Source: CAZIKF01 sp964539825 (GTDB lineage: Bacteria > Muiribacteriota > UBA6191). Taken from it: a DNA stretch of 64,000 nt. This document shows, one piece after another, positions 25,569 to 34,252 of this stretch. A program made the position numbers and the translations under genes. The notes below the pieces were generated by a model that saw only the letters and a program-made list of their open reading frames with translations, was not told the origin of the DNA and searched no databases. Location of the stretch: contig CAZIKF010000001.1 in NCBI GenBank assembly GCA_964539825.1, positions 240,129-304,128 of the forward strand, in the 5' to 3' direction. Within the stretch, counting starts at the first letter, position 1. Each line of letters starts with the position of its first letter.

Positions 25569-25997
25569 ATGAGCTGTGTCTATCTCTCTCGAAAAATCTA
25601 CTTTTCCTGTGCCCACCGATATCATAATCCAGAGTGGTCCGATCAGAAAAATCAGGAAATGTTTGGCCCTTGTAACAATCCTCACGGGCATGGACATAAC
25701 TATGAGCTCGAGGTGACCCTATATGGCCCTGTGAATACGGATACTGGAATGGTAATGAATCTCACCGATCTCGATGAAATTCTCAAAAAGAAGATAATGT
25801 TGCCGCTAGACCATCGACATCTTAACCACGAGGTAAGCTATTTCGAAAAAAGGATTCCTACAACTGAGCAAATCTCTCTTTTTTGCTGGAAGGAAATCTC
25901 AGAGTCTCTGAAAAAACCCATCCAATTGCATCGAGTTCGCCTCTTTGAGAATCCTGAATTATATGTGGACTATTATGGGGAAGAACTGGATACATAA
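25569..25997 (+). CDS. 6-pyruvoyl-tetrahydropterin synthase / QueD family protein (paralogue 1)
   Basis: A 142-residue PTPS-fold protein. Zinc ligands are visible in CAHRYH and HGHGHNY, the catalytic Cys in FGPC, the Asp-His pair in LDHRHLN and the substrate-binding Glu in RLFENPELYVDYY. All known catalytic positions are present. The FGxCNNPHGHGHNY form resembles eukaryote-type PTPS more than short QueD. Enzymes of this family act on dihydroneopterin triphosphate to make pterins or a queuosine precursor. It overlaps the second paralogue by 23 bases. Confidence 0.88.
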   Translation: MSCVYLSRKIYFSCAHRYHNPEWSDQKNQEMFGPCNNPHGHGHNYELEVTLYGPVNTDTGMVMNLTDLDEILKKKIMLPLDHRHLNHEVSYFEKRIPTTEQISLFCWKEISESLKKPIQLHRVRLFENPELYVDYYGEELDT

Positions 25998-26424
25998 AAC
26001 CCATACTTTTGAGCTGCTATGCCATCATCGGCTCATTAGTAAGACCTTGACCCATGAGCAAAACCTGGAAACCTTCGGGAAGTGCATGGGAACCCATGGA
26101 CATGGGCATAATTACCGACTAAAAATTACCTTTCGTTATCCCTACTGCCCAGATAATCCACTCTTCGATCAAGATCTTTGCGCGGATATTGAAAGACTCA
26201 TCATTAAACCCTTTTCACATACCAGCCTCAACGAAGTGTTTAAGGAGATGGGAATAAGAAATCCCATCACAACCGGAGAGCAAATCATTGAAGTTTTCGC
26301 CCAGGTATTACGAGAGGATGAAGTTTGCCAATGGCTAGATTCCATGGAACTTGTAGAAACTAGAAGAAATTCCTTTTTCTGGTATTTCCACCCTCCCGTA
26401 GAACGCATGCCGCTGAGCTCATAA
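25975..26424 (+). CDS. 6-pyruvoyl-tetrahydropterin synthase family protein (paralogue 2, altered triad)
   Basis: A 149-residue PTPS-fold protein immediately after the first. It keeps zinc ligands (LLCHHRL, HGHGHNY), the Cys (FGKC) and the substrate Glu (ELVETRRNSFFWY), but the Asp of the Asp-His pair is Ser (FSHTSLN). The ATG at 25975 best fits the family's N-terminus; the frame continues to 25945. The two copies share the HGHGHNY core but differ widely elsewhere, so this is an old duplication. It may form mixed oligomers or do a different reaction. Confidence 0.83.
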   Translation: MGKNWIHKTHTFELLCHHRLISKTLTHEQNLETFGKCMGTHGHGHNYRLKITFRYPYCPDNPLFDQDLCADIERLIIKPFSHTSLNEVFKEMGIRNPITTGEQIIEVFAQVLREDEVCQWLDSMELVETRRNSFFWYFHPPVERMPLSS

Positions 26425-26447
26425 CCTTGCACGGATCAACCACGCGC

Positions 26448-27317
26448 TTAGAAACCATGCCTATTCAGTATTCGATCGATCGACTGTACATAAGACTCAC
26501 CAAAAAGGATGGCGTGAACCAGTAGGGGTATCAGGTTATAGATATCAGAGCGAACCCTAAAGAAATCCGCCTCCAGCCGGCCGGATTCACTTTGATAACG
26601 ATCAAAAAATGGCTTCCCAAAGGTATTGAAGAGACAAATGAAGGACAGCTCCATCTCAGGATGGGCAAAGTAAATGGCAGGGTCCAAAAAGGCAGCGACT
26701 CTTCCCTGCCTAAACAATATATTTCCGCTCCAAACATCTCCATGGATTAATGCTGGCTTCTCAGGCTCTTTGATAAAGTCGTTTAGCCGCTCTCCCAGTG
26801 ACAGCAGTCTTTGAGTCATCCGGGCTGTAATCCTTCCATCAAGCAACGCCCTCTGAGTCACCGGTTCAAGTCGTCTCGTGCGAAAAAATTCGACCCATTT
26901 GCCGGTGGGTCGGTTATCGAGTTCGATCCCAGCCAGAATGGTGGTTGCCTGAAATCCAAATGTTTTCGAATCCAAAGCATGGAGTCGACTGAGACAATCG
27001 GCCGCATCAGATTGAGTGTTTGAAGAGGGCTGAGAGTCCGAGTCTACGAATTCAAGGACCAAAACAGTCTCATCAACATAAAGAACCTCGGGAACAGGCA
27101 GGTGCGTGTGCTCCCTTAGATAATTCAGCATGAAAGCTTCATTCTCAAGTGTAAGCGAACTTCCAAGGGCTGGAGGAATCTTGCAAACCACACTCGAGCC
27201 CGAGGAGAGATGTAGTTGATACACCTCGCTGACGCACCCTCCATGGAGTGGGGAGCACTCCTCGATGGTGTTACCTAGTTTGCTGTGCAGAAGTTCTCGA
27301 ACGGATGGGTCGATCAT
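26448..27317 (-). CDS. Fructosamine kinase family protein
   Basis: About 289 residues with the aminoglycoside-phosphotransferase-like kinase fold of the fructosamine-3-kinase family: HGGCVSEVYQL at the start, catalytic loop LIHGDVWSGNIL, and DPAIYFAHPEMELSF. These enzymes phosphorylate sugar adducts on proteins or small amines for repair. I moved the start from 27443 to the ATG at 27317, which begins the family domain; the longer part overlaps the upstream gene. No clear Shine-Dalgarno sequence is visible. Confidence 0.85.
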   Translation of the reverse strand: MIDPSVRELLHSKLGNTIEECSPLHGGCVSEVYQLHLSSGSSVVCKIPPALGSSLTLENEAFMLNYLREHTHLPVPEVLYVDETVLVLEFVDSDSQPSSNTQSDAADCLSRLHALDSKTFGFQATTILAGIELDNRPTGKWVEFFRTRRLEPVTQRALLDGRITARMTQRLLSLGERLNDFIKEPEKPALIHGDVWSGNILFRQGRVAAFLDPAIYFAHPEMELSFICLFNTFGKPFFDRYQSESGRLEADFFRVRSDIYNLIPLLVHAILFGESYVQSIDRILNRHGF

Positions 27318-27681
27318 TTGACTTACGAGGTGGTTTCTTGGGTTTAAATGGGGAGAGATAGCAGGTATAGCGATACAATAGATACGCACCAAACAAAACT
27401 GAAGGCCCCTTGAGGCCGTACAGAAAATGATAAGACCACTCATCGAGTGAAAATATGGTCGCCCCTACTACACCCCTTTCCTGTACGGGTGTATTCCAAA
27501 TTTTCATAAATGGTTCATATACCGTAAATATGGCAGTCAGATATAGTCCTTTAAAAATATGATAAATGGTCTCGCTGCCTATCAGGAAATACCACAAGAT
27601 GCCCAATATCTTATTCTTTTTTTTAGGTTCTTTCCTTTTATGATACGGCTTTGACTGATTTGAATGGGAGCGCTGCTGCAT
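27271..27681 (-). CDS. Basic membrane-associated protein, function unknown
   Basis: A 136-residue protein with a very basic N-terminus (HKRKEPKKKNK), two or three hydrophobic stretches and a basic C-terminal tail. No family recognised. AGGAGA lies 5 bases before the ATG, and a promoter candidate lies at 27714-27742, so expression is well supported. It overlaps the fructosamine-kinase-like gene by 47 bases, and the two are likely co-transcribed. Confidence 0.65.
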   Translation of the reverse strand: MQQRSHSNQSKPYHKRKEPKKKNKILGILWYFLIGSETIYHIFKGLYLTAIFTVYEPFMKIWNTPVQERGVVGATIFSLDEWSYHFLYGLKGPSVLFGAYLLYRYTCYLSPFKPKKPPRKSNDRPIRSRTSAQQTR

Positions 27682-27713
27682 ATTTTCTCCTGTTTCTTGA
27701 ATGGTGAGGGATC

Positions 27714-27742
27714 AGGATAGAGACAGGTAGATTTTTTGACAA
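27714..27742 (-). promoter_or_regulatory. Promoter candidate for the 27681 gene
   Basis: The minus strand reads TTGTCA, 17 bases, TATCCT, placing the start of transcription about 7 bases past the -10 and about 30 bases before the ATG. Confidence 0.4.
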
Positions 27743-27812
27743 GAACTCTCATGCTTGAATGCCTAGATTCTATGTTCTATCCTAAACCTGGAAAAGTTCC
27801 TCTCTACCATTC

Positions 27813-29918
27813 ATGATCCAACGATTCGCGATCAGCCTTCTCATTTTATTTTTGCCATCCCAGCTCTGGTCTTTTTATTATGCTCCGCAACTCTTAAGCA
27901 TACCCCCAGAGCAGCTAGAGCCCTACCGGCAAAGGCACCACCTGTCCAAATCTTTCTCTTCCTTGTTTGAACGCGCCAGAAAAGCTTATCTTTCCCTGGA
28001 TTTTGATCGCGCAGAGCAGGTATACAACACCTTGCTGCTGATCAATTCCAGAGATCTTATCGCGATGGATCGACTCTCTCAGGTGTATTTGAAACAGGCA
28101 CACTATGCTAAGGCTATCGCGGTTTCCAATCGTTGTTTAGAGGTTGACCCCTTTTACGCTCCTGCGCTCCATCAGCTGTCTAAGATTCACCTCTATAAGG
28201 GAGAGTATAAAAAATCCGTTCGCTACGCAAAAGCTCTGATTGAGTCTGGCAGAGCCTACGTTGAGACCTACCTATTGCTTCTGCATTCACTTTTTTCTCT
28301 CTCCCAAACAGATAATTTAGTCGCCGTGGCAAATCTTGCCATCGAAGCTGGCGCAAATCACCCTCAGTTCAGATTTCTCCCCCTCTTTCTAAAGACTCTT
28401 AAAGGAGACAAGAAAAGAGCTATCAAGATAATGAAACCATTTTTTCAGGACTTTCGAGAGGACCCAGACCTGGTTCTTTACCAATACATCCTGGCGAAAT
28501 ACCATGGTGATTCCCCTAAGGCGAGAGAAGCCCTGGAAACCATCTCCAAGCGCTCCTTTCCAGATTCAGTTAGCGCGTACTTGTTTCTCTCACTGGCTAT
28601 GAAAGAGATTGGACAGGTTACCAAACAACCCTTACTCCTAACTGATGCTGTGGAACTTTGTAAACTAGCTTTAAAAGATGCCCCAAAATTTCTTCTCCCC
28701 TACCGTATCGCTCTTGAAATTCTACAGCACAATCAGAACCATCTGGCCATTCTCCAACTCACGGCAAGGGGCCTGGTAGCGGCCCCCTATTTTCGCTTTC
28801 TCCTGGAGAGACAGGGTGAAGCTGCCTTCTTTGCCGGAAAGCCCGAAATTTCAAAGAAGGCTTTAAAAATTGCTGTCGAACAGGAATCAAGGGATCCTGA
28901 TCTTCTGGGGTATCTAGGAATCCTACTGGCCCAGAATAAGGATGAGATGGAGGATGGATTAAGAACGGCGGATATAGCGCTTAGCCTGGATCCAGGAAAC
29001 GCCTATGCCCAAACTGCCCTGGGCATCTATTACTTGAACAGGGGAGAACCCTTAAGAGCCAAAATCCCTTTCCAGCAGGCGATCAGAAAGCCTCTTCCCA
29101 TCCCCTTACCCTATGAATTCCTGATTAAAATTCTAAGGGGCGCAGGAGAATGGCGCTCCGCTTTTAAGATAGCCAAGGAAGCACGACTTCTCCATAAGAC
29201 TGAGTCTTTACAGGTCCATGCTGTTGAAATTGCCTCTCATCTCAAGCAGCACCCAGAATGTGTGAGTTTTGGCAAGGAAGCCTTAAGACAGTTTCCCAAT
29301 AACCCCCTCTTTCCCCTTCTAATCGCAAAATCTCTCAGAGCCATGGGGAAATATAACGAAGCCCTGCGAGCTTTAGATGTTCTCAAACCAGGACCAGGCT
29401 CGGGCCAGGAGATCAACTTGCTATATCTACAGCTTCTACTTGATAGAAAGCTCTATTTTGAGGCCAATGAAAAACTGAAAGTGCTCCTATCCGTAGAGCC
29501 TCGAAACGTTTCTTACAAAGCCTTTCAGGCACAGTATCACTATGACCGGGGCGAATACCGCAAAGCACTACCCGGCTATGAGAACCTATTGAAGTTAACG
29601 GGAAGCAAGAGTTGGCTAACCCATATTGGCTGGATCAAGTTTCTGCTCATGCAAAGAAAAGGGGCCATTAAGGATCTGAAAACGGCCTCAATCCAGGGCG
29701 ATAAGGAAAACCGAGCGCTGGCCGCTTATAGACTGGGCCTGATTTATTCATTAGCCACCAACCAAAGAAGAGAGTCTAGCGGATCCTATACCCGCGCCTT
29801 CGAGCTAATCCCCAGGCTAAAAGAAGCCCATGAAGACCACCTGCTAGTCCTGGAGCTGAGAAGAACATCCAAAGACAAAAACATCATAAGAAAGAATCTT
29901 GAGTTGTATTTAGAATAG
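27813..29918 (+). CDS. Large exported TPR-repeat protein
   Basis: A 701-residue protein with a signal peptide (about 1-20, MIQRFAISLLILFLPSQLWS) and then TPR units along its whole length, for example LSQVYLKQAHYAKAIAVSNR, ALHQLSKIHLYKGEYKKSVR and AYAQTALGIYYLNRGEPLRA. Such solenoids bind other proteins in the periplasm or outer membrane. It stands alone with no partner gene. A hairpin lies at 29982-30010. No Shine-Dalgarno sequence is evident before the ATG. Confidence 0.85.
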   Translation: MIQRFAISLLILFLPSQLWSFYYAPQLLSIPPEQLEPYRQRHHLSKSFSSLFERARKAYLSLDFDRAEQVYNTLLLINSRDLIAMDRLSQVYLKQAHYAKAIAVSNRCLEVDPFYAPALHQLSKIHLYKGEYKKSVRYAKALIESGRAYVETYLLLLHSLFSLSQTDNLVAVANLAIEAGANHPQFRFLPLFLKTLKGDKKRAIKIMKPFFQDFREDPDLVLYQYILAKYHGDSPKAREALETISKRSFPDSVSAYLFLSLAMKEIGQVTKQPLLLTDAVELCKLALKDAPKFLLPYRIALEILQHNQNHLAILQLTARGLVAAPYFRFLLERQGEAAFFAGKPEISKKALKIAVEQESRDPDLLGYLGILLAQNKDEMEDGLRTADIALSLDPGNAYAQTALGIYYLNRGEPLRAKIPFQQAIRKPLPIPLPYEFLIKILRGAGEWRSAFKIAKEARLLHKTESLQVHAVEIASHLKQHPECVSFGKEALRQFPNNPLFPLLIAKSLRAMGKYNEALRALDVLKPGPGSGQEINLLYLQLLLDRKLYFEANEKLKVLLSVEPRNVSYKAFQAQYHYDRGEYRKALPGYENLLKLTGSKSWLTHIGWIKFLLMQRKGAIKDLKTASIQGDKENRALAAYRLGLIYSLATNQRRESSGSYTRAFELIPRLKEAHEDHLLVLELRRTSKDKNIIRKNLELYLE

Positions 29919-29981
29919 GAAGGCTGTGTCGTTCAGGAAGCAAGGGAAGCACAGGAATCAGAGGAAAAAAAGGAATGAAGT

Positions 29982-30010
29982 ATGCACCCGCCATTTAGGC
30001 GTGGGTGCAT
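29982..30010 (+). terminator. Possible terminator hairpin after the TPR gene
   Basis: ATGCACCC pairs with GGGTGCAT across a 13-base loop that can pair further (GCC/GGC). It is followed by ATTTTA but not a strong T-run, so termination is uncertain. Confidence 0.35.
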
Positions 30011-30037
30011 ATTTTACTGTGCCAAAAATTAGAGTCT

Positions 30038-30129
30038 TCCGAGAAGTAGCCCTATCTTGCGGTTCCACCATTCAAAGGTGACGCAGCCACCTCCTCTGAA
30101 TGAACCACAACCTAGGACCACTTCTCGAA
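30038..30129. repeat. Long imperfect palindrome related to the 165-bp repeat
   Basis: Outer arms TTCCGAGAAGTAGCCCT (30038-30054) and the inverse AGGACCACTTCTCGAA (30114-30129) enclose a second pair around GGTTCCACCATTCA and TGAATGAACC. The CTTCCGAGAAG core also occurs inverted at 4396-4406, and TTCGAGAAGTAG occurs in the 165-bp unit. No gene lies from 29919 to 30329; this stretch holds only such palindromes. Confidence 0.65.
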
Positions 30130-30170
30130 ACCCAGTGGCATATATTTTTCGATAAAAAATTCCCATTATT

Positions 30171-30333
30171 AGTGAGTCGAGGGCCGAGGTGTGGGTTTTG
30201 TAGAGTTTTCAGGGGCGAGCATGGTAGTGGCTCGTGACGAAGATCGTAGCAGGGCTACGTTCGAGGAGGGAGCCGCTAGCAGGCGAAGGCCATGGACTCT
30301 CTACAAAGCCCTAAGCCTCGGTTCTCGGCTCAC
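30171..30333. repeat. 163-bp hairpin element with about 37-base arms
   Basis: The left arm (30171-30207, beginning AGTGAGTCGAG) matches the inverse of the right arm (30297-30333) at about 30 of 37 positions. The centre contains CGTAGC-AGG-GCTACG (30245-30259), the same arms as the hairpin opening the 165-bp repeat, followed by a similar CGCTAG...CCATG order. The right arm covers the stop codon of the next gene. It looks like a member of the same dispersed palindromic family. Confidence 0.65.
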
Positions 30334-31163
30334 TGCTTGATATCTTCTAGGAATTGCTCTAGGCGTCGAGTCTGAATTCTCTTGTAGAGATACTCCGGGA
30401 GTTTTTTGTAGTTGTTGGCTTTGCAATAGATCAGGTAGTCGATGTTGCCTTTGACTTCCTTAAAATAATCTACCGCGGTTAGATCCGACCTGCTTTCAAC
30501 AACATGAACCTTAGTCCAACATTCTTTCAGAAATCGAGGAAGATCAATGACGGTCCATTTCTCGTATGAAATTTCATCTTCGGTTTCTTTCTCACTCTGA
30601 TAGGCTTCAAGGGGTATGGGATTCCCATTCATATCAAAGAAGCGCGCTGATGAGGTATAGGATTTATCCTTGAAATGGGCTTCAATTAGAACAGGAAAGT
30701 TCATCGGATCATTTAAGGAGAAACATGGCTTTCGCTCAGGAACATCTGGTTTTTTCCAGTTCATTTTTTGAAAAAATTCAGAAATATCATACTGAGTAAC
30801 TACATCCTCTTCATCGATAAAGGAAAAGCGGCCTCGTTTAATTAAATCCTTTCGTCTTTCGTCTAAAAACTCGATGGTTCCTACCTTCGGTCTTAAATTG
30901 GGGGAAAGACAAATCTCTTTAATGTCCGAGTGACACTCAATTCGACTGACATTTGACCACTCATAAAACCAAAACGGACCGAGGTCCAGAAGGTAGCGAT
31001 CTTCCGAGTATTCTCCCTGTGCTACCGAAGTTTGCTGACAAAGTTGCTTGGTATTAAGAACTACACCGTTACAGTCATAGAACTGTATATAGGATTCAAA
31101 TTGTTCGGTATCATTTCCACGAAAGATGCGAATTACTATGTCTTCAGATTCTGTGGTCTCCAT
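30330..31163 (-). CDS. Hypothetical protein with an internal domain duplication
   Basis: A 277-residue soluble protein, no signal peptide or membrane helix. Two halves look alike: around residues 25-85 (IQFYDCNGVVL, then YLLDLGPFWFYEWSNVSRIE) and around 170-230 (ARFFDMNGNPI, then TVIDLPRFLKECWTKVHVVE, with SDL/SDI after each). Each repeat is about 75 residues and probably beta-rich. I do not recognise the family. Downstream of the M29 aminopeptidase by 79 bases. The end overlaps the palindromic element. Confidence 0.65.
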   Translation of the reverse strand: METTESEDIVIRIFRGNDTEQFESYIQFYDCNGVVLNTKQLCQQTSVAQGEYSEDRYLLDLGPFWFYEWSNVSRIECHSDIKEICLSPNLRPKVGTIEFLDERRKDLIKRGRFSFIDEEDVVTQYDISEFFQKMNWKKPDVPERKPCFSLNDPMNFPVLIEAHFKDKSYTSSARFFDMNGNPIPLEAYQSEKETEDEISYEKWTVIDLPRFLKECWTKVHVVESRSDLTAVDYFKEVKGNIDYLIYCKANNYKKLPEYLYKRIQTRRLEQFLEDIKQ

Positions 31164-31242
31164 AATTGGGATGGCTCAAAACAGAGTCATGATCTTATCA
31201 TGAAAAGCCCGTCAGTTCAAGGTTTGCGCCCACTTTCACCGA

Positions 31243-32427
31243 TTAAACTCGTGGGTTTAGAGCTTCTAAAGAAGGATCTAAAAAGAGTCCATTTTCTTGG
31301 ATCAATTCACCATCGAGGAGCATTCTGGATCCACCTTCCCTATTTAACATCTGGGTAAGATCCCAGTGAATTGCGGATTCACCGCCATTATCAACCTCAA
31401 CCTTTTTTCCATTGTAGTAGCTGAAATGGTAGGGACTTCCGAGGGCTATGTGAAAACTAGAGCCCTTTTTTTCAAACAAAAGGGTATCTGATACATCTTC
31501 GATCAATTCACGATTCGTTCCTATCCCGATTTCTCCTACGAGTCTAGAGCCCGAATCAAAATCGAGTATCTTTAACAAGCGCTTTCTACCTTCACTGGCG
31601 TCAGATTCAACCACCCTTCCTTTTTCAAATTTCAAGTAGATATCCCGGATGAGTTTCCCTTGATAAAAAAACCTGCCCGGCGAAAAGTAGGTTCCTTCTA
31701 CCGAAGTCAAAACTGGTGCGGAAAAGACTTCCGAACCTGGATAATTCTTCGTGATAGTAGAGTTTGCAAACGTCATTTCTTTGATCGAAAGAAGCAAGCT
31801 AGTTCGTTTGCGTGGATTGGCGTTGGACAAATCTGCTTCAATTTTTAATTCATGACCCTTATCCAACTTCTGGATCAACTTCTCTTGAGCTATTTCAATC
31901 TCGTTCCAGGGCAAACTACAGGCTCGAAAATAAACATCTAGATATTCTTCAAAGCTCATCCCATCAACTTGAGCCTGGTAAGGAGTGGGGAGACTAACTC
32001 CGCAGCGGCGAGTTCGCTCTTCATCGACTATCTCCTCTCTAACCGCCTTTTGATGCGAAATCCAGATCCTCTCTCTGGTTCCCTCAATGGTGGGAAGCAC
32101 ATTACCATCAGCGTAGCGCAGGGACAGGTAACAGTCAGAGCACTGAATTCTTGCCAAAAAGGCAGCATCGGGTCTCTTTAGGTACTGAATCGCCAAACCT
32201 TCCTTAAGGAGGCCATTCATACACTCGTCTCTGAGCCGGAAATCAAGTGAGGCTCCAAGTGCCAGAACTTTCTTTGCCACTTCGTAGGCAACCTGGGATG
32301 CTCCTGGATCATAGTCGATGAAAACATGATCTGCCTTTTCCACCCTCAGGGAATGAAAAACCAAATCATCAGAAATTTTATCTACAAATTTTTTTGGGTA
32401 TTCAGGATATCCATTTCGAAGACTCAC
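31243..32427 (-). CDS. M29-family (thermophilic-type) aminopeptidase
   Basis: A 394-residue metallo-aminopeptidase of the AmpS/PepT type, cutting N-terminal residues from peptides. The expected metal ligands are visible: Glu in YPGSEVFSAP, Glu in VGEIGIGTN, His in SFHIALGSP, and the His-x-Asp in IHWDL. The frame runs to a TTG at 32469, but a GTG at 32427 has AGGAGG 5 bases upstream and is the better start. It follows ribH by 65 bases on the same strand. Confidence 0.87.
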   Translation of the reverse strand: MSLRNGYPEYPKKFVDKISDDLVFHSLRVEKADHVFIDYDPGASQVAYEVAKKVLALGASLDFRLRDECMNGLLKEGLAIQYLKRPDAAFLARIQCSDCYLSLRYADGNVLPTIEGTRERIWISHQKAVREEIVDEERTRRCGVSLPTPYQAQVDGMSFEEYLDVYFRACSLPWNEIEIAQEKLIQKLDKGHELKIEADLSNANPRKRTSLLLSIKEMTFANSTITKNYPGSEVFSAPVLTSVEGTYFSPGRFFYQGKLIRDIYLKFEKGRVVESDASEGRKRLLKILDFDSGSRLVGEIGIGTNRELIEDVSDTLLFEKKGSSFHIALGSPYHFSYYNGKKVEVDNGGESAIHWDLTQMLNREGGSRMLLDGELIQENGLFLDPSLEALNPRV

Positions 32428-32492
32428 TATTTCCTCCTCTCCTCGCTCGTACAAGGAAAAAGAATTCAAGGGATCGGTAAGTGCTCCAGGCC

Positions 32493-32957
32493 CTATGCGA
32501 TAGACCGCAGCAATTGAACAGTGCTAATAAGCGCGATCGCGGCATCCAAGCCTTTGTTTCCAGATTTTCCACCCGCTCGATCCAATGCCTGTTCCATTGA
32601 ATCTGTGGTAAGAACTCCGTTGGCTGCAGGGAAACCCAGATCCAGGGTAACTTGCTGAATTCCTGAGGCACTCTGATTTACAACTACGTCAAAATGAGCG
32701 GTATCACCTCGAATCACGGCACCCACACAAACAGCCCCGTCAAACCTATCGCTGCGCCCGATCTCCTGGAGAATGAGGGGAATTTCCAACGCTCCCGGGA
32801 CAAGAAACAGACTGATATCATCCCGTGAAACCCCATGTTGGCATAATCCCGCTATACAGCCATCCTTTAACGCATCTGTAATCATGCGGTTAAAACAAGA
32901 CTGAATAACCGCTATTTTCAATGCAGATCCTTCAAGACTGCCTTCAAATATTTCCAT
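32493..32957 (-). CDS. ribH: 6,7-dimethyl-8-ribityllumazine synthase
   Basis: Penultimate step of riboflavin synthesis: joins the ribityl-aminouracil and the four-carbon unit from RibB. The 154 residues have IAVIQSCFNRMI, PGALEIPL, CVGAVIRGDTAHFD (catalytic His) and GVLTTDSMEQALDRAGGKSGNKG. The ATG has AGAGAAAAGAG upstream. It is the last gene of the rib operon, 65 bases after ribBA. Confidence 0.95.
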   Translation of the reverse strand: MEIFEGSLEGSALKIAVIQSCFNRMITDALKDGCIAGLCQHGVSRDDISLFLVPGALEIPLILQEIGRSDRFDGAVCVGAVIRGDTAHFDVVVNQSASGIQQVTLDLGFPAANGVLTTDSMEQALDRAGGKSGNKGLDAAIALISTVQLLRSIA

Positions 32958-33022
32958 TGCTCTTTTCTCTTCTAAGTTCGATTTGTTTCCGCACTCAATA
33001 AAAGGACTGCCCTGCCTGGCAT

Positions 33023-34252
33023 CTAAATCTGTTCGAGGAAATGTCCCAGCTTGGTCTTTTTCGTCAAAAGGTATTTATGATTACACTTCTTTGGTTTGAT
33101 TTCAATGGGAACCCGTTCTACCACTTCCAAACCATATCCATCCAGTCCAACAATCTTGCGGGGGTTATTGGTGATTAATTTCATCTTGCTGATCCCCATA
33201 TTCCTGAGAACCTGGGCACCCACTCCATAATGTCTTAAATCGGGAGGGAACCCCAACTTCTGATTAGCCTCTACGGTATCATAACCTTGTTCCTGCAGCC
33301 GATAGGCTAGGATTTTGTGGCGCAATCCAATTCCCCTACCCTCCTGGCGAAGATAGAGAAGTACCCCCCTGCCCTCTTTCTCAATTAGCTGCAAAGCAGT
33401 TCTTAGCTGATCTCCACAGTCACAGCGGCTGGAGCCAAAAATATCACCGGTTATACACTGGGAATGAACCCTCACCATGACGGGTTCCTCCGGCTTAAAG
33501 GTTCCCTTCGAGAGAACGAGATAGTCTTTTTTGTCTACACTGGATTCATAGATCCGCACATCAAAAAGCCCATGTTCTGTAGGTAGCTCTGACTCAGCTA
33601 CCAGGGCTACCAGGGAATCTTGAGCCAGACGATATTCAATCAAGTCGGCTATGGAAACAATTTTAATCGAATGTTTTTTCCCAAATTCAACCAACTGAGG
33701 AATCCTGGCCATTGTCCCATCTTCATTCATAATCTCGCAGATGATTCCTGAGGGTTTACAGCCGGCAAGCCTGGCAAGGTCAACAGATCCCTCTGTTTGA
33801 CCAGCACGCTCAATCACGCCGCCATCGCGAGCCCTCAAAGGGAATACGTGTCCTGGTTTTACAAAATCTTGAGGAGTCGACTCCATCTTAGTGGAGTCTA
33901 ATATGGTTTTATAGCGGTCATAGGCTGATATTCCAGTGGTAACTCCCTTTGCCGCATCTATAGAAACCGTAAACGCGGTCTGGTACTTGCATGTGTTATC
34001 TGTGACCATGGGCGGGAAACCAAGTTGGTCGGCTCTTTCATTGGTCAAGGTCAGGCAGATTAGCCCACGTGCCTCTCGTGCCATGAAGTTGATAGCCTCG
34101 GGAGTAACATGCTCTGCCGCCATGCATAAATCTCCCTCATTCTCTCTGTCCGGATCGTCTACCAGAATACACATTTTGCCATCTGCAAGATCCTTGATGG
34201 CATCTTCGACGGGATCAAGAGTAACCGGGGACACTATCTGTTCAGAACTCAT
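33023..34252 (-). CDS. ribBA: Bifunctional 3,4-dihydroxy-2-butanone-4-phosphate synthase / GTP cyclohydrolase II
   Basis: The 409-residue protein makes both riboflavin precursors. The RibB half (1 to about 205) has DPDRENEGDL and a TEGSVDLARLAG motif, in which the usual GHTE is GQTE; I recall this variant in other bacteria, so it need not mean loss of function. The RibA half has the zinc Cys set in RVHSQCITGDIFGSSRCDCG and GVLLYLRQEGRGIGL. The ATG overlaps the ribE stop (ATGA) and AGGAGG precedes it. Confidence 0.95.
   Translation of the reverse strand: MSSEQIVSPVTLDPVEDAIKDLADGKMCILVDDPDRENEGDLCMAAEHVTPEAINFMAREARGLICLTLTNERADQLGFPPMVTDNTCKYQTAFTVSIDAAKGVTTGISAYDRYKTILDSTKMESTPQDFVKPGHVFPLRARDGGVIERAGQTEGSVDLARLAGCKPSGIICEIMNEDGTMARIPQLVEFGKKHSIKIVSIADLIEYRLAQDSLVALVAESELPTEHGLFDVRIYESSVDKKDYLVLSKGTFKPEEPVMVRVHSQCITGDIFGSSRCDCGDQLRTALQLIEKEGRGVLLYLRQEGRGIGLRHKILAYRLQEQGYDTVEANQKLGFPPDLRHYGVGAQVLRNMGISKMKLITNNPRKIVGLDGYGLEVVERVPIEIKPKKCNHKYLLTKKTKLGHFLEQI

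Noticed and set aside
33767..33850. Loss of RibB activity in RibBA because GHTE reads GQTE
   Set aside because: The same Gln form occurs, as I recall, in RibBA of other bacteria with working riboflavin operons, so it is not good evidence of a defect.
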